A stretch of 64,000 bases of DNA from Ulva prolifera (taxonomy: Eukaryota; Chlorophyta; Ulvophyceae; Ulvales; Ulvaceae): positions 8,381,985 to 8,445,984 of the forward strand of contig CM041196.1 in the NCBI GenBank assembly GCA_023078555.1. Direction: 5' to 3'. Shown here piece after piece: positions 48,615 through 61,423 of this stretch. Within the stretch, counting starts at the first letter, position 1. Each line of letters starts with the position of its first letter. Below the pieces are notes generated by a model. The model was given only the letters and a program-made list of their open reading frames with translations. It did no database searches and was not told the DNA's origin. Both the position numbers and the translations under genes were made by a program.

Positions 48615-51600
48615 CGAGGCCTGCTAGCCACTGTATCCCTGCAACGCCTCCAGGGACCCTCCCACCGCCCAGCTATCCGCTTGATGTCATCTGCTGCTAT
48701 TTAAAGCTCTGTATAAGCGGTCAGAGAGAGGGTCTGCAGCAGACTTGAGCAAGCTTGTGCCTGCCAAGCTAGGCTTCCGGATGCCGCATGTGGTGTTCGA
48801 TCGCAGGGAGCAGGCCTGGACCAACGGGATGTGTCATAGGATAGCTGCGTTCGGCATGGCGAGAGCTGACGTCCACAGGGTCGACACAGCCAGCAATCAT
48901 CGCTAGCTGTGTCCTTTCACCGGTGCACTGGGCCAGTCACGCCAGCCCATGCTTTGCCTGCCAACATCGTCACGTTTTGACTCTGAATGTGGCAGTGGAA
49001 TTCCGGTTCTCATATCAGAATGAGTGGTTCTCGCCGCGGCTCAGCTTGTAGACAGCCTTCCATCGCTGTGGCACATGTCTGCCCGATGCAGGCCTCGCCT
49101 CGTCGACCAGCCACGCAGCAACCGCAGGCTTGGCTTGGCCCCGTCGCACACCCATGCATGCGCGCAGCCCGCTGTACACACCACGGTGTGCCGCTCCCGC
49201 AACCGATCCATCGACGGGCGCCTGTGCACGCCGTGCCGCGGTGCACGCTGCCATGCATACATGAAGCCCAAGGCAAGTGTAAGCACGCACTCAATCTTGC
49301 ACGACTGGGCCCCAACTTTGCGGTTGGAGTGCAGCCGGCCGCAGCTGGCCGCGTGGCAGCTGCACGCTATCCTCAGGCGGTTGAAATCGCAGCAGGCCGC
49401 CCATGGCGTACAATCTTTCGTTTTGTCCAGCCCATACACACATTTCCATGCTCAATGCTTCAGCACCTCTGCTGTGTGCTGGCAGTCCGTCTCTGATAGG
49501 GCCCTACGATATTCAATGGGGGATTCTCCTGTTGGGCCTGTGGTACAGCAACACCACTCTCCACAGCCCTGGACTGGAATACTGGAATCCCGCAGTGCCC
49601 GCTGACACCTGCAGCCAGCTGACTTGACAGCACAATTCGCAGCAAACACCCACTGATGGACGCTTGCCCTGGCAGGGTTGTTGGTGACAGGTTGTCGGTG
49701 TCTACTTCAGTGAGAAAAACCGCGGTTTGTAAGGACCTGTGTAGCAATCTGCATGCCGCCGACGCAGGACACAGGACACGGCCCGATGCATCAAAGCATG
49801 TGCAGCTGGCTGCACCCTCTGGCAAGCAGGCTGCCTCATCCCCCCACAGCCATCATGCATGCCAGCCATGCACCACTGCAGCAAATGAGCATCCAACGGA
49901 CCGCACTGGGGCTTGCCACCGGGATGAATGCATACATGCATGCAGACGATGCGTGTGAACTCGTGCAGCCAGGCTCGCAGGTCCCAGCAGGAACGTGTTC
50001 TGCGTGCGTTTTGGGGAATCGAAACGGCCGTGCGTGACCACCTCGCTTAGCACAGGAGGAGGCCCTGTGAGTTGCATACGGTCGTCTGAGGGGGGTTTCC
50101 AGGTGGTTTTCCCCTACGCCATGTGTGGTCTCGTTAATTCGGAGTTGTCAATTTCCTTTCAGGATACGGCTCAGTAGCTTTAAGTTTGCTTTACATGTGC
50201 ACTAATGTTGCAGGACGCACGCCAGGTCTCAAGAAAAGACATGTCCATTGAGGCTGCGCCACATGCATCTGCTGCCGGCCGAGCACCATGGCATCGGTGA
50301 GGGGCTGGGTCCGCTTCTGGCGCGAGTTCTGCGTGTGCTGCCATGCAGGCATCGGTGCCCAAGTGATCCAGCACCACAAGCATGGCGCTGTGCCTGCCGG
50401 CTGTGTGCCAGCAATTGCGCGGCACAATCCGGGGGTGGGTGGCATGCCCCGGCCTGCAGCAGATCCCCACAGCTGCTCGAATGCATGTGTGGCATGCGAT
50501 GTTGCACGCCCCACTGCAACATGCCCCGGCGACAGGCCGCCGGTGGAAGCAGAGTTCGCCGTGGAAGCGGTAAGCACATCGCTCGCTCCGCACCCCGGGG
50601 CCCGCACGCTGCGTGATGAGCTCGCCGCTGCCGGTAGGCACAGGCGCGGCGGGGGGTCGAGCAGGGGGCGGCCGTGCGGCCTGGCTGCCGCTGCGCTGCC
50701 AGCTGGAGCCTCTCGGACAGGAGCAGGCGCGGCGCTCGAGCATGCATGTGCCGCAATGCCGAAGCTCGAGCGCATGCCACAGCTCATGTGCAGAACGGCG
50801 CCAGCCGGCTGGCGCCAGCACGGCAACGTGCAGAGGGCAAACGGCCGCCTCGGTGCCGACCCCGCGGTGCCGGGGCGCGGCTGATCGCGTGGCTTTTGAC
50901 CCGGTGCTGCACACGTGGGTGTCGAGGCACCGGGTGCGACGGGACGCTGGGCATGGTGCTGCGCTTACGGTGATGGCGACTCCCTCGTGCTGTGTAGGAG
51001 CAGGCGCGCTCATGGCCGTGCAGCTGGCCGTGCCCAGCGGGGTGTGGCGCGGTCACCAAGCTGAAACATGGCTGTTGGGATGCTGCTCGCAGTGGGTGCA
51101 GTGGCTGGGTGGCCTGACTGCGCAGCTGCCTGCGTGTGCGCATGAGTGCCTCTGACAGCAGGCTGGTGGTGCAGGCTGGGTGGCGGGATGTCAATGCCGC
51201 AGGCTGCATAGCCCTTAGGCTGCTGCAAGTGGTGGAGCCTGCAGGACCTGGTTGCCTGCAGGAGGCATGTCAGCGTGCCAGGTTGCTGTCTACCATGACA
51301 GCGCGCGTCGACCTGAAGGGCATGCAGTCAGGCCTCAGGGCGAGAGTGTTGCTGGAGGAGACGGTGTCAGCGTCATCTGCAGCACGCCGCCTGTCTCCTT
51401 GGCCGCATGCTGTCGGCCCGCCTGCAGGCGTGCACGGCCATGGAGTCTGTGTTGTTGACATCGCTGTGGCAGCCACGTAACGAGACAGCAACGGCGAGCA
51501 GCTGCAGCTCACAGCCTCTGTAGTTTCTATCAACGTCGTGTCATGGCGGTGTGGCCTTGCCCACGCATCAGATACTGGTAACGCGCTGGTGGAGGTGCCG

Positions 51601-52039
51601 CGACACAGCTGTTGCGTCACCTCGGCAATCATCGCATCACAATTTTACGGCATCGCCGCCAAGCGGATGCTGTGCAGGCCACACAGATCAGAATGAATGC
51701 CCTCATCAGCGGCACCACGTTGGCTCTGCCGGGATGAGTGATGCACTACACAACTAACGACCCGCATCCAGGGGAAGCTTTCAGCTGCAACACACACCCT
51801 GATCATCCTGAAATGATGCCTGGTGACTCTGTTCCCGGTACCTTTGTCGATTTCAGGGCCACCCGGATGTTTGTCGAGCCTGCGTAACGTTGTCAAACGG
51901 ATGTGTTACGTGGACAAATGGATGCACCAGCCTACGTATATGCGTCCAGGCGAGGCAGGCACCGCAATACCAAAGCTACCGCCAACCTACAGAGGCGAAC
52001 ACGACTGTTAGGCGGGGATGGCGTGTGGCACCTGCGTAC
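48615..52039. other. Region without a supported gene
   Basis: It contains SINE-like copy B (49998-50197) and long overlapping open frames in 50.2-51.5 kb on both strands, none with a domain. The plus-strand stretch 50540-50800 has the composition of a coding exon and follows a TTGCAG acceptor at 50214, but no gene can be assembled. Confidence 0.35.
49998..50197 (+). mobile_element. SINE-like element lacking the tRNA-like head (copy B)
   Basis: About 140 bp match copy A almost perfectly (from TTCTGCGTGCG through the body to GTTAATTCGG), then the conserved 3' part follows (GGATACGGCTCAG, a T-rich tail). The head carrying the A-box is absent, as expected from 5' truncation during LINE-driven insertion. 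The high identity to copy A suggests fairly recent spread. Confidence 0.72.
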
Positions 52040-52261
52040 TTTGATCAGCCGCAGCTGGCCTGCGACTGCTCGTGTCGCTGTCCCGCGTTGGATCGAGACA
52101 TCCAGCTGAGTGAACAGTGCCCATTCCACCTCGCTGCTCGATGCCTCGGCACCAATCCTGGTATACCGCATTTGGTTCTGCCGTCCAGACACCTTTGCCC
52201 CGTGGCTTGCCCCTCTGCAGGCTAGAGCTGCGTCGAGCTCGCATATCCGTCGCACAGTCAT
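52040..52261 (-). CDS. Possible first exon of an unidentified divergent gene
   Basis: ATG at 52259-52261 opens 74 codons (MTVRRICELDAALACRG at the start) to a good GTACGC donor after LRLIK. It lies 62 bp from the start of the kringle-kinase gene on the other strand, so the two would share a promoter. No phase-consistent next exon was found in 51.5-52.0 kb, and the family is unknown. Confidence 0.28.
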
Positions 52262-52323
52262 GTGCAGTTGTATCACCGATTTGTTGGGCGGCTCCGCAAT
52301 GATTGTTACAAATCGCAATTGAA

Positions 52324-55300
52324 ATGATGTCGCCTCTGATGAACGTACTTGTGCCACTGCTGGCGTTGGCCGTGGGCTGGGCTCCACTGGTGCTTGCAGA
52401 CGCAACCATCCAGCAGGTCGCAACGCAGCAAGAGCTGAAGCAAGCGATAGTGACGGGAGCATCCAATATCGTTCTTGTCGCCAACATCACTCTCGATGAA
52501 GCTACCTTCCCAGGTGCGCACTGCTCGGCCAGTTGGGGCAGAAGCCTAAAGTCACAGTGCCCCCACATGCGCACATTGTGAGAACGACGATGTCACTTAA
52601 CAAACATGTACTGATGTGAGATGGCTGCAAGATGGTGTTCTGTGGCCATTGCGATTGTCCGTGCTCTCCGCTCACAATGACAAAGCAGGTGCCAAAACGC
52701 CAGATGGATGGCAGACCGGCGACTTGACATACCAAGTCCGCTAAGGGGCGTAATTTGATGCCGATTCGGAGCTTTCATGACATCGCATGTGTCGGGTATC
52801 GTCGCGAACGCTGAAGTGGTGTGCAGAACCTCCTGCGACCTGCCTGCGCAGCGACACCACGATCGAAGCCTTCACTGAATGTGCCAGCAATGCTGTCGTT
52901 TATGCTGCACCACCAGGCTCCAATTCTACAGCGGCCACGTGGAGAGCTCTCGACGGAGTTGTCCTCGACGCACGATTCCTGTTCCGCGGCATTATCCTGG
53001 CTCGCGACCTCAACATCGAACGCGTAACCATTGCGCAGGTGCTTCATTGCTGTGACTTCCCGTCGTTGGTGTGACTGTGTGCCCTCATCCCGGCCGACTG
53101 TGTTTGTGCCTCGCCTGGCCCTCCCATGCCAGGCCCCTGCGAGGCATCCATCCGCTGCCAGGCCAGCGCTGGAGCCTTGCCCACAGTGTGGAAGGCCACC
53201 TACAGATTTCTCGCTTTCATCAGGCACGGCAGCAGCTGTGCCGCTGCACCTGTGCCTTGCTCGCCTGCCGGCCAGGACTGGCGAGGCATGTGGTGCGCAT
53301 GCGGCCCTGACAGGCCGTGCTCAGCTCCCCCGGGTCCTGCTCTGCACCCAAACTGGCCTCTGGTCACTGCACCAGTCAGAGCCGCGTCACGCCGCCGCTG
53401 CATGCAGATGCTGGACGACCATAACCCCTTCTACTTCCTCTTTGGCGTCCTCGGCCGCGCGCAGCTGCTGATGCGGGACTGCACATTCCTCTCGCCCTGC
53501 GGCGGCCGCGGCCCGCGCGACCTCGTCGACTCCATCCTCGCCGCGTCGCCCGACGATCTCAAGTTCGAGCCATCCGGGCAGGTCGCGTCGCAGGTGCTCA
53601 CAGTCGATGCCCTCCAAGGCGTCCCCCTCGAGGGCTTCCCCAACAGCCTCATCGGGGCGGTCCGTGCCAAGATCATGTGCCACGACCCCGCCAACAACTC
53701 CTTCGCCCCGACGCAGCCGCCGGCCCTGTGGTCGCCTGCGGCTGCGGCTGCGGACGTGATCGAGTCCGACACCTGCCAGCGCCCGGAGACGCTCGGCGCG
53801 GACTACCGCGGCACCGTCAGCACGACGGCCAGCGGCGCTGCGTGCCAGCTGTGGAGCCAGCAGACGCAGCCGGTGCGTCACCACCCCCGGCGTCGTGCAG
53901 CCGTCCCCCCACATGTGGCGCGCGTGTCTAAGCGCGTGGTGCCCGCCCTGTGCAGAATCGCACGATGACCCCCGAGCTGCTGCCGACCTTTGGTCTTGGC
54001 GCCCCCGACGCGCCGCACAACCACTGCCGCAACCCCGACCGCTCGCGGGGCGTCTGGTGCTACGTCGACAGCCCCGGCAGCGGCCGCGAGTTCTGCGACG
54101 TGCCGCCGTGCCCCGCCGAGATCCAGCTCACCAGTGCCCCGCTGCTCGGCGGCGGCGCCGCCGCTGCGCTGTCGCCCGGCGCTGACGCCAACGGCGCCGC
54201 GGGCCCCGCCGCAGCCGCCACAGCCGATGTGGCCCCAGCAGGAGGCGGCGACGACGGCCTGAGTGAGGTGCGTGCCTCTCAGCTGCACTGCCGGCAGCGG
54301 CTGCGTGTGCGCCGGTGTGCGCCGTGACGTGTGGCGTCCCACCGTCCGCCACACGGGCTCTGCATGCTCTCGGAGCTCTGCAGGAACGTGCCACCCCGAA
54401 CAGTGCCGTCTCAGTTTTTCCGTTCGAGAGCACTCTGCTGGCACAGCAGGCCGCTGATGCCGCCGCGGGTGCACGTGCAGGGCGGCAAGTGGGGCATCAT
54501 CGCCGCGGCGATTGTGCTCGGGCTGCTGCTCGCGGCCGGCGTTTGGCTGTGGTGCCGCGAGGGCGGCTGCCCGTGTGGCGACGTGCCGGTACGCACCGAC
54601 TACGAGAAGGAGCTCGTCGCGCGGCACGAGCTCGAGCACCCGCGCACGGACGTCACCGTTGAGCTCGACGGCAGCTCCGCGCTCGAGGGCTCCGGCATGG
54701 TGCTGCTGCACAAGGGCGGCGGCCAGGGCGGGCACGGGCTGCCGGCGGGGGGCATCGCGAGCGGCGCGAGCGGCCTCAGCGCCGGCGGCGTGCTCGCGTC
54801 GCCGCCCGTCACGTTTGACGGCGAGCTGCGGCGCACGATGACGGACGGCGGCAGCCAGTCGCAGGTGCGGCCGCACCCTGTGTCGCTGCGGCGCTGTGCC
54901 ACCTGGTGCCCGGGCTGTGTGGGGGCGAGGGGACCTGTCCACGGGCCGGCGGCGTGCCCGTGCTGTTGTTCACCTGCGGCACGGCAGCGCGTACGCCGTG
55001 CACGCGCTGCCTCCGCTGACCCCGCCCGGTGTGGCGTGGCCGGCTGCTGTGTGGCAGCTGTGTGGTGGTCGTTGCGGTTCGCCGGCGGCGCAGCGCTGCT
55101 CCATGGTTGAGCGCTGCTGGCGGGCGGCATTGGTTTACCCATGCATTGGTGACCAGAGGAGGGGCGGTATGTGTGTGCAGCTGCAAGTGCTGGACGAGAT
55201 CGGGCGCGGCGCGTACGGCGTCGTGCACAGCGGCACGTGGAAGACGCTGCGCGTCGTCGTCAAGAAGATCCCCTTCCCCAGCGGCTTCGGCGGCAGCGCG

Positions 55301-58300
55301 CCGACCGAGTACGCCAACTCCGCCTGGTCCTGCGCCCACCCCAACATCATCAAGACCTTCCACTGCGAGGTGTGTGCCCCCTGGCTGTGCTCCCGTGATG
55401 CCTCGCAGGCAGCGGCGTGAGAGCGCGCGGCCGCACGCATGCGCCCCAGCGGCGAGCCCCCACGGCCCATGCGTGCAGGTCCAGGCGGCGCCGGCATCGG
55501 CCGACGGCAGTACGCATGACGAGGTGCTCTACATGGCGCACGAGTACTGCGACGGCGGCAACCTCGAGCAGGCCACGCACGCCGGTGCGCCCCCGCTCCC
55601 CCGCACGCTCGGCGGCCCCGCCCTGCCATGCATGCACCGCTGACCGCCCGGTGCTCTGCAGGCTTCTTCCTCATCAGCCGCAACCCCCTGGACTTCCACC
55701 AGCGCCACATCATCCAGGTCGTCTGGGAGCTCGCCGTCGGCCTGCAGTTCGTGCACTCCCGCAACGAGGCCCACGGTGCGCCGCCCCAGGCCACTCGCGT
55801 GTGCACCGCCGCGCGCGCTCCCGGCTTCCGCACTCAAGGCCCCATCTGCCCCCGCTGACATGCTTGTTTGCAGTCTGCGGCCGGTGCTCCGGCATGCGAT
55901 GGCCGGTGCTGGTGTGGTGTGGCGCGCACTTCGTGGGGCCCGCCGCTGACCGCCTCTCCGCCTGCAGGGGACCTGCACCCGCGGAACGTGCTGTTCAAGG
56001 CGTATGTGCAGTCCGCGCGCGCCGCGAGCAAGACGCTGTCGCTCGCCGAGGCGCACTCGCAGCCGCACGTGCGCGACGTCTACTCCGCGCTCGCCCGCGG
56101 CTTCATCACGAAGCTCACCGATGCCGGCCTCGCGCTCAAGATGTGGGCGGCCGGGGAGGAGCTGCCGGCGCACTATGATGAAACCCTGCGCTTCTACACC
56201 GCACCGGCGCGCCCCCCCCTCCCGCATGCGTCTTGCCACACGGCTCGGTGTCCGCTCGTCTTGCGTCGGTGTTGTCAACACAGACGGCCACCCACCCACA
56301 CGCCGGTGCCCCGCCGTCCCTCAGCCTTCATTCAATGCCGGTAGCAACCGCCTGTCACGGGAACGTTAACACGGAGTTGTCAAGGTCCAGTCGCATACGG
56401 CTCAGTCAATTCAGATTTATTTTGCTTCACGTCTCGTACACGCATGGCACTGATGCATGTCGCGGCATGCAGGAGGTGCTGGAGTACAACACATACAGCA
56501 AGGCCGCGGACGTGTACTCCCTCGGGGCGATCCTCTGGGAGATCCTGCACAGCAAGCCGTGCTACCGCCGCACCGTCGTCGGCTTCCCCGTGCGGCACCC
56601 CGACTTTCCCAAGTTCTCAGACTCGGCGCCGCTGCCGTACGCCGCGCTCACCGCGGCCTGCCTGCACAGCAACCCCAGCCTCCGGTGCGGGCCCCCCTTA
56701 CTGCTGCTGAGTTGCCGGGCCGGCGCACGAGCGTAGCGAATGGGCAGTGTGGTGAGAGGGGTGTGCGTATGCACGCATGATTACAAAGGCACCTTCACGG
56801 GGAAGTCGTCACCTGCGATGGCCGGAGCACCTTGATGTGTGTGATACCTGCAGGCCGACGATGGACGAGGTGGTTGCGGTGCTCCAGGACCTGTTCACGG
56901 TGCCGGGGGAGGACTCGGCGCACCTGACGCCGGCAGGGGACACAAATGGCGCGGCGGATGCGGACGGGGGCACGCACATCACGCCGCTCGTGCGCCGCGT
57001 GCTGGGCTCGGATGCCGAGGTCTTCCGTCGGGCGCCGCACTGGCGGGGTGCGGCCCGCGCGGGGGTGCCGTGTCACAATCACGTGAATCTGTGTCTACTT
57101 GGCTGTAGCGTTTCGGACGGCCTCCGGATGCCCGGGACGACATCGGCGTGCGTGAGTGCGGACTGCATGACACCCATGCGTCGGTGGTGGTGCAGGGGTG
57201 CTCGAGGACCTGAATGGCATCAGCAGCAACCACATCCTGGACCTGCTGACAAAGGTGAAGCTCACGGACATCATCAACCTACCGGCGCCGACGCAGGGCA
57301 CGCCGCAGGCGCCGGCGGCCAAGTCGGCGTCCGCGAGCCCCTCCCGCGGCACCCCCGGCGGCCTCTCGCCGCTCGGCAACGGCCACGCCGTGCACCCTGG
57401 CGCGCCGGCCGCACGCGAGGCGTGGGACGACGCGCTGCTGCCGGGCGCAGATGACGACGACGAGGACGGCGGCGGTGGCGGTGGGGGGGGGGCAGGGGCG
57501 GCCGCAGCGGTAGGGGGGGTGACGCGAGGGGCGCCGTTCCAGCCGACGGCGCTGCAGAGCACGCTGGACACGTCGCCGGAGCTCGGGCACACGATGCGGC
57601 ACGCCGGCAGCGTGACGTCGGCGGAGGAGAGCGACGGGTTCCAGGACGCGATGGAGGAGCTCGTCAGCGACGGCTCGTTCTTCATGTGCGCGCCTGGATC
57701 CTCAGATGCATAACAACGCGTGTGGTCGCGGCCTCGCTGCTGTGTTGGCGGGGCAGACGGTCGTGCTGCCGCCGCCGGGCTCTCGCCTACAGGGCGTGTT
57801 CGCGTGCGTGCAGGGTGCTCATGCATGTGTGGCATGCGTGCGGAGCTCACCGGCGCGCCTCGTTTGCAGGGGTGGGGATTCGCGGTCGTCGCAGAAGGGG
57901 CGCTCGCGGCGCTCCGCGACGGCGCCGTCCACGGCTGCGGCCGGCAAGCGCATGCGGCCGCTGGAGGGCCTCCGCGGCTTTGACGGCATCGCCGGGCCGG
58001 CGCTGAGCGACGGCCTCGGGCGCGAGCAGACGGGCCGCACGAGCGTCGGCAGCACCGGCGCCGCGGCGTCGACGTCGGCCGCAATGCTGCGGCGGCCGCG
58101 CTCCGGCGGCCAGACGCCACCGGTCACCGGCGACCTCGTGTCGTCACGCTCCAACGTGTCGGTGCACTCGGACTGGGACCACATGGAGGGCCGCGCGATG
58201 TTTGTGCGCGACGATTTCACAGGCAAGACGCACCTGCAGATGCAGCGCGTGGCGCAGGCGGCGCGGAGCCGCAAGGACAGCCTGTCACACGGCGCCCACC

Positions 58301-61300
58301 TGTCAAGCACGGCGCTGACGAGTGCAACGTCTGCGGCCGAGTCGGCGCCGGGGACGCCGGAGAAGAGCCACACGATCGACGCGCTGCTGAGTGAGCGGGC
58401 GGACGCGCTCGGCACGGGCGACGTCATGCACGCGGGCATCAGCGGGGAGGTGGGGGGGGCGTACGTGGATGTGGGGGGCCTGGGGCTGGCGAGCCGGCCG
58501 CGGGCGGCGGCGCGGCGCTCGTCCGCCGCGAGCGCGCACGACCACTCACCTTCCAACTCAGAGCGCCTGCTGGCGCACGAGGCGCTGATGGTGCCGGAGC
58601 AGCGGCAGCGGCCGCCGCTGCCGCCGCCGGCCGTCACAGACGCTGACGAGGAGAGCCAATGTGCGCACGCACACCTGCCTCGGCCGCCTCTGTGCTGCTG
58701 CCCCCCCCTCTTGCGATGCGTGCTCACTGCCTCGGTGCTGTTGCAGTGGACGTGCTGCGCTGGGCGCCCGCGGCGCGCGCACAGTCGTCGTCGCACGGCG
58801 CCGCCCGCCTCTCGGCCGCCGGCGCGCTCGACTCCGGCACGCACACGCACTCACAGGTCTCGGCGTCGCACCCCAACTCTGGCGCGTCGCAGGCGTCACA
58901 GGCCTCGCTCGTCAGCACGCAGGCATCCCTCGTCACCACACAGGCTGCGGCGGCCGCAGCCGCCGCCGCGGCGGCTGCGGCACTCTCCGTCAGCCGGCCG
59001 CGCGTCTCCGAGCACGGCGTGCGTGCCGGCGACACCGCGACCGCGCCGTCCACGGCGCGCACGCCCGCCACGACGCTCGACCGGCTGCCGCCGGTGCCCG
59101 CCGGCCCGCGCAGCAGTGACTTCCCGCACAGCGCGCCGCCAGAGGCGCCGCTGCGCGGCGGCTTGCGCTCGTCCGAGTCGGCGGCGGCCCCCGCCGGCCG
59201 CGCCGCCGCGCGGCCGGCCCCGTCCGGCCGCATGTCCTTGGGCCCGTACTCCTCCGAGAGCGTGTCAGGCGGCGGCGCGCGGCCGCCGGTCGCGCTCGGC
59301 GCGCTACGCTCGCCGCTGAGCGCAGACGGCGCGGACCTCAGCGGCCCGAGCATCGTTGTGAAGGGCCGCCCGGCGCGCTCCGTGGACGGCACCGGGCCGC
59401 GGCTGTCCAACGCGGTCGGGGAGTTCCGGCCGATGGTGATGCGCGGCGACCGTGCGAACTCGTTCACCGGCGACATCCGGTCAGGCGGCGTGGCTGTGAG
59501 CGGCAACGTCGCGAGCTTCGCGTCTACGCGTCTCTCCCCCGTCGCCTCGCGCACTGAGGACGGTCCCGGCAGCCAGAAGGGAATGGGCCTGCGGTCGCTC
59601 TTCGATTCGTTCAATGGGTCCGAGGTGGACGAGCCGCTGAGTGCCCGCGAGGTGGAGGGGGCGCTGGACGGCGACCGCAGCAAGGCCCTCGCCGCGGGCG
59701 CGGCGCTCAACGGCGGCGCGGACCCACCCACGAACGGCCGCACAGCGGCTGCGGAGGGCCCGGCCGCCAGGAAGGCCGGCGGGGGCAAGGGCAAGCGCGG
59801 AAAGCGCGGCAACGGCCTTGATGTCGCGCTCGGGCTGTCCGGGGATGTGGTGCGCCCCCACGCACGGCCTGCGCTGCCTGTGTTTGACCCTCCCTTGTGG
59901 TACACTCTTCCCACGCGCCAGCTGTGACGACACGTTACGGACATGCATGGAGATGCAAAAGAGTGTTCCGGAAGCATCCGGAATGACCCCCACATCAGCA
60001 CATGAGCACATGCCTGACGGCGCGCGGGTCCCTGTCAGCAGCGGTCGCCAGACCGTCTTGCTTATGCAAGACGAGCTATCGCCAACATCCTGGATATGTC
60101 TCCTGCGGTAGCTGGAGCTCCTTAGTGATCTGCCTACCATAGCAAGAGCTCTGCCGAATGAACGCGGTGGGAGTCTCTGGTGACAACGGGGAGCAGTGCG
60201 CTGAGCGTAGCGCTCTGTGGCCGGTGTCGTACACAGGCTCACTTGTACTATATACGCAGCTGGAGCAGCTGCCGGCTGACTTCAAGGGTAGACAACAGAT
60301 CTCATACTCAATGACTCTTGACTTGCCAGTCTTTACACCAGCCCATGCATTCCATCCTTGCGAGCCGATCACTGCGTGTGCGCTTCGGCAGCACACCAGC
60401 GGACCGCCTCGCACTCTGCGCAACCACCCCCTGTCATCCGCGCCCCTGGAATCCCGGTGAGAGGAGGCCCCCGCTGGTGGGGAGCTGCCGAGGTCGGCGG
60501 TGCTGCATGCGAGCTCCCTGCGCCGCTGCATGCCGACATGGTGCGCCGTGCAGGCCAACAGCAGCGGCAGCGACGGCTCGCCGCTGTCGATGCGCGGCCT
60601 CGACGTCTCGCACGTCGGCTCCAGCGTCGACGTGCAGTCACCGGGCGACATGGCGTCGTTCGAGGCCGCCGCCGCCGCCGCGCCGACCGCGACCGCCGAG
60701 CTCATGTCTCCGGCGCTGTCCACCGGCTCGGCGTCCGCCGCGGCCCCCGCGGCTGCGCCCGCCAGCGGCGGGTCCGCCGTCGACGGCATCGACCTCAAGC
60801 CCAAGCCCGGGCTGTCGGCGGCTGCCGCGGGCATCATGCCGCGGCGCGGCGGCTCCGGCGGCGGCGGCGCGCGCATCGCCGGCGACATGATGCAGCGCGG
60901 CGGCCGCCGCGGCGGCGATGGCGGCGCGCCGAAGCTGCCCGGCGGCTCCGGCAAGGGCTCCAAGTCGCCGCTGCTGCCGAGCTCGAAGGAGGAGGCAGCC
61001 CCGGGCGGCGGCAAGGCCAACGTCAAGAACTACGTGCACCCGCTGCTGCGCAACAACCGCGCCGCGATCGCCCACGTCGAGCGCATCCAGCGCCGCGGCA
61101 CGAACGACGGCAGCGGCCACAGCTCCGAGCACCCGCACCTCGTGCGCGCCCGCCCCGGTCGTGTCATTGTGCTACCTGTTGATGCAGTCACCGTAACAAT
61201 CGATGCGTGTAAGCCCCGCCTGGCCTTGTTTTGGTCGAGTCACATGGTCACCTCATGTTGCTGGCCTGGTGCGTGGCTGTGGCCTCGGGCGGTGCGTAAC

Positions 61301-61423
61301 GGGCGGCGCTGGGTGGTGCAGGCAGAGGGAGTGGACTCGTCCGACAACCCCCGCGAGTCTGGCAGCCGGACGGCATCGGCCCCCAACTCGCACGGCGCCG
61401 GTTCGGCGGAACGCGCGGGGTAA
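52324..61423 (+). CDS. Kringle-domain receptor-like protein kinase with long disordered cytoplasmic tail
   Basis: Sixteen exons (52324-52513, 52827-53038, 53408-53872, 53956-54267, 54481-54864, 55181-55369, 55479-55584, 55662-55775, 55968-56206, 56473-56684, 56854-57047, 57196-57685, 57870-58660, 58747-59849, 60554-61141, 61322-61423) join in phase to 1896 residues. Residues 1-25 are a signal peptide ending VLA. The ectodomain has repeated small/hydrophobic strands and then a kringle (257-341) with six cysteines at 257, 280, 313, 324, 336 and 341, plus YRG, CQLW, CRNPD, WCYV and CDVPPC. A membrane span lies at about 398-417. The kinase (about 522-830) has GRGAYGVV, Lys549, HPNI, HGDLHPRN, DAG, APE, DVYSLG and RPTMDE. 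The Ser/Ala/Gly-rich tail has no domain. The exon 9 donor is GC, not GT. An exon between the first two may be missed. Confidence 0.82.
56363..56430 (+). mobile_element. SINE-like repeat, diverged 3' fragment (copy E)
   Basis: About 68 bp match the conserved 3' part (GGAGTTGTCAAGGTCCAG, then TACGGCTCAGTCAATTCAG and a T-rich tail). It lies in the kinase-gene intron between exons 9 and 10, about 40 nt before the acceptor. Confidence 0.6.

Noticed and set aside
50180..51013. 277-codon minus-strand frame
   Set aside because: Cys/Arg/His-rich with no domain, and overlaps equally long plus-strand frames and part of a SINE-like copy.
59850..60553. A nested gene in the 704-nt intron of the kringle-kinase gene
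   Set aside because: Open frames are short and without motifs on both strands. The downstream exon joins in phase across it.
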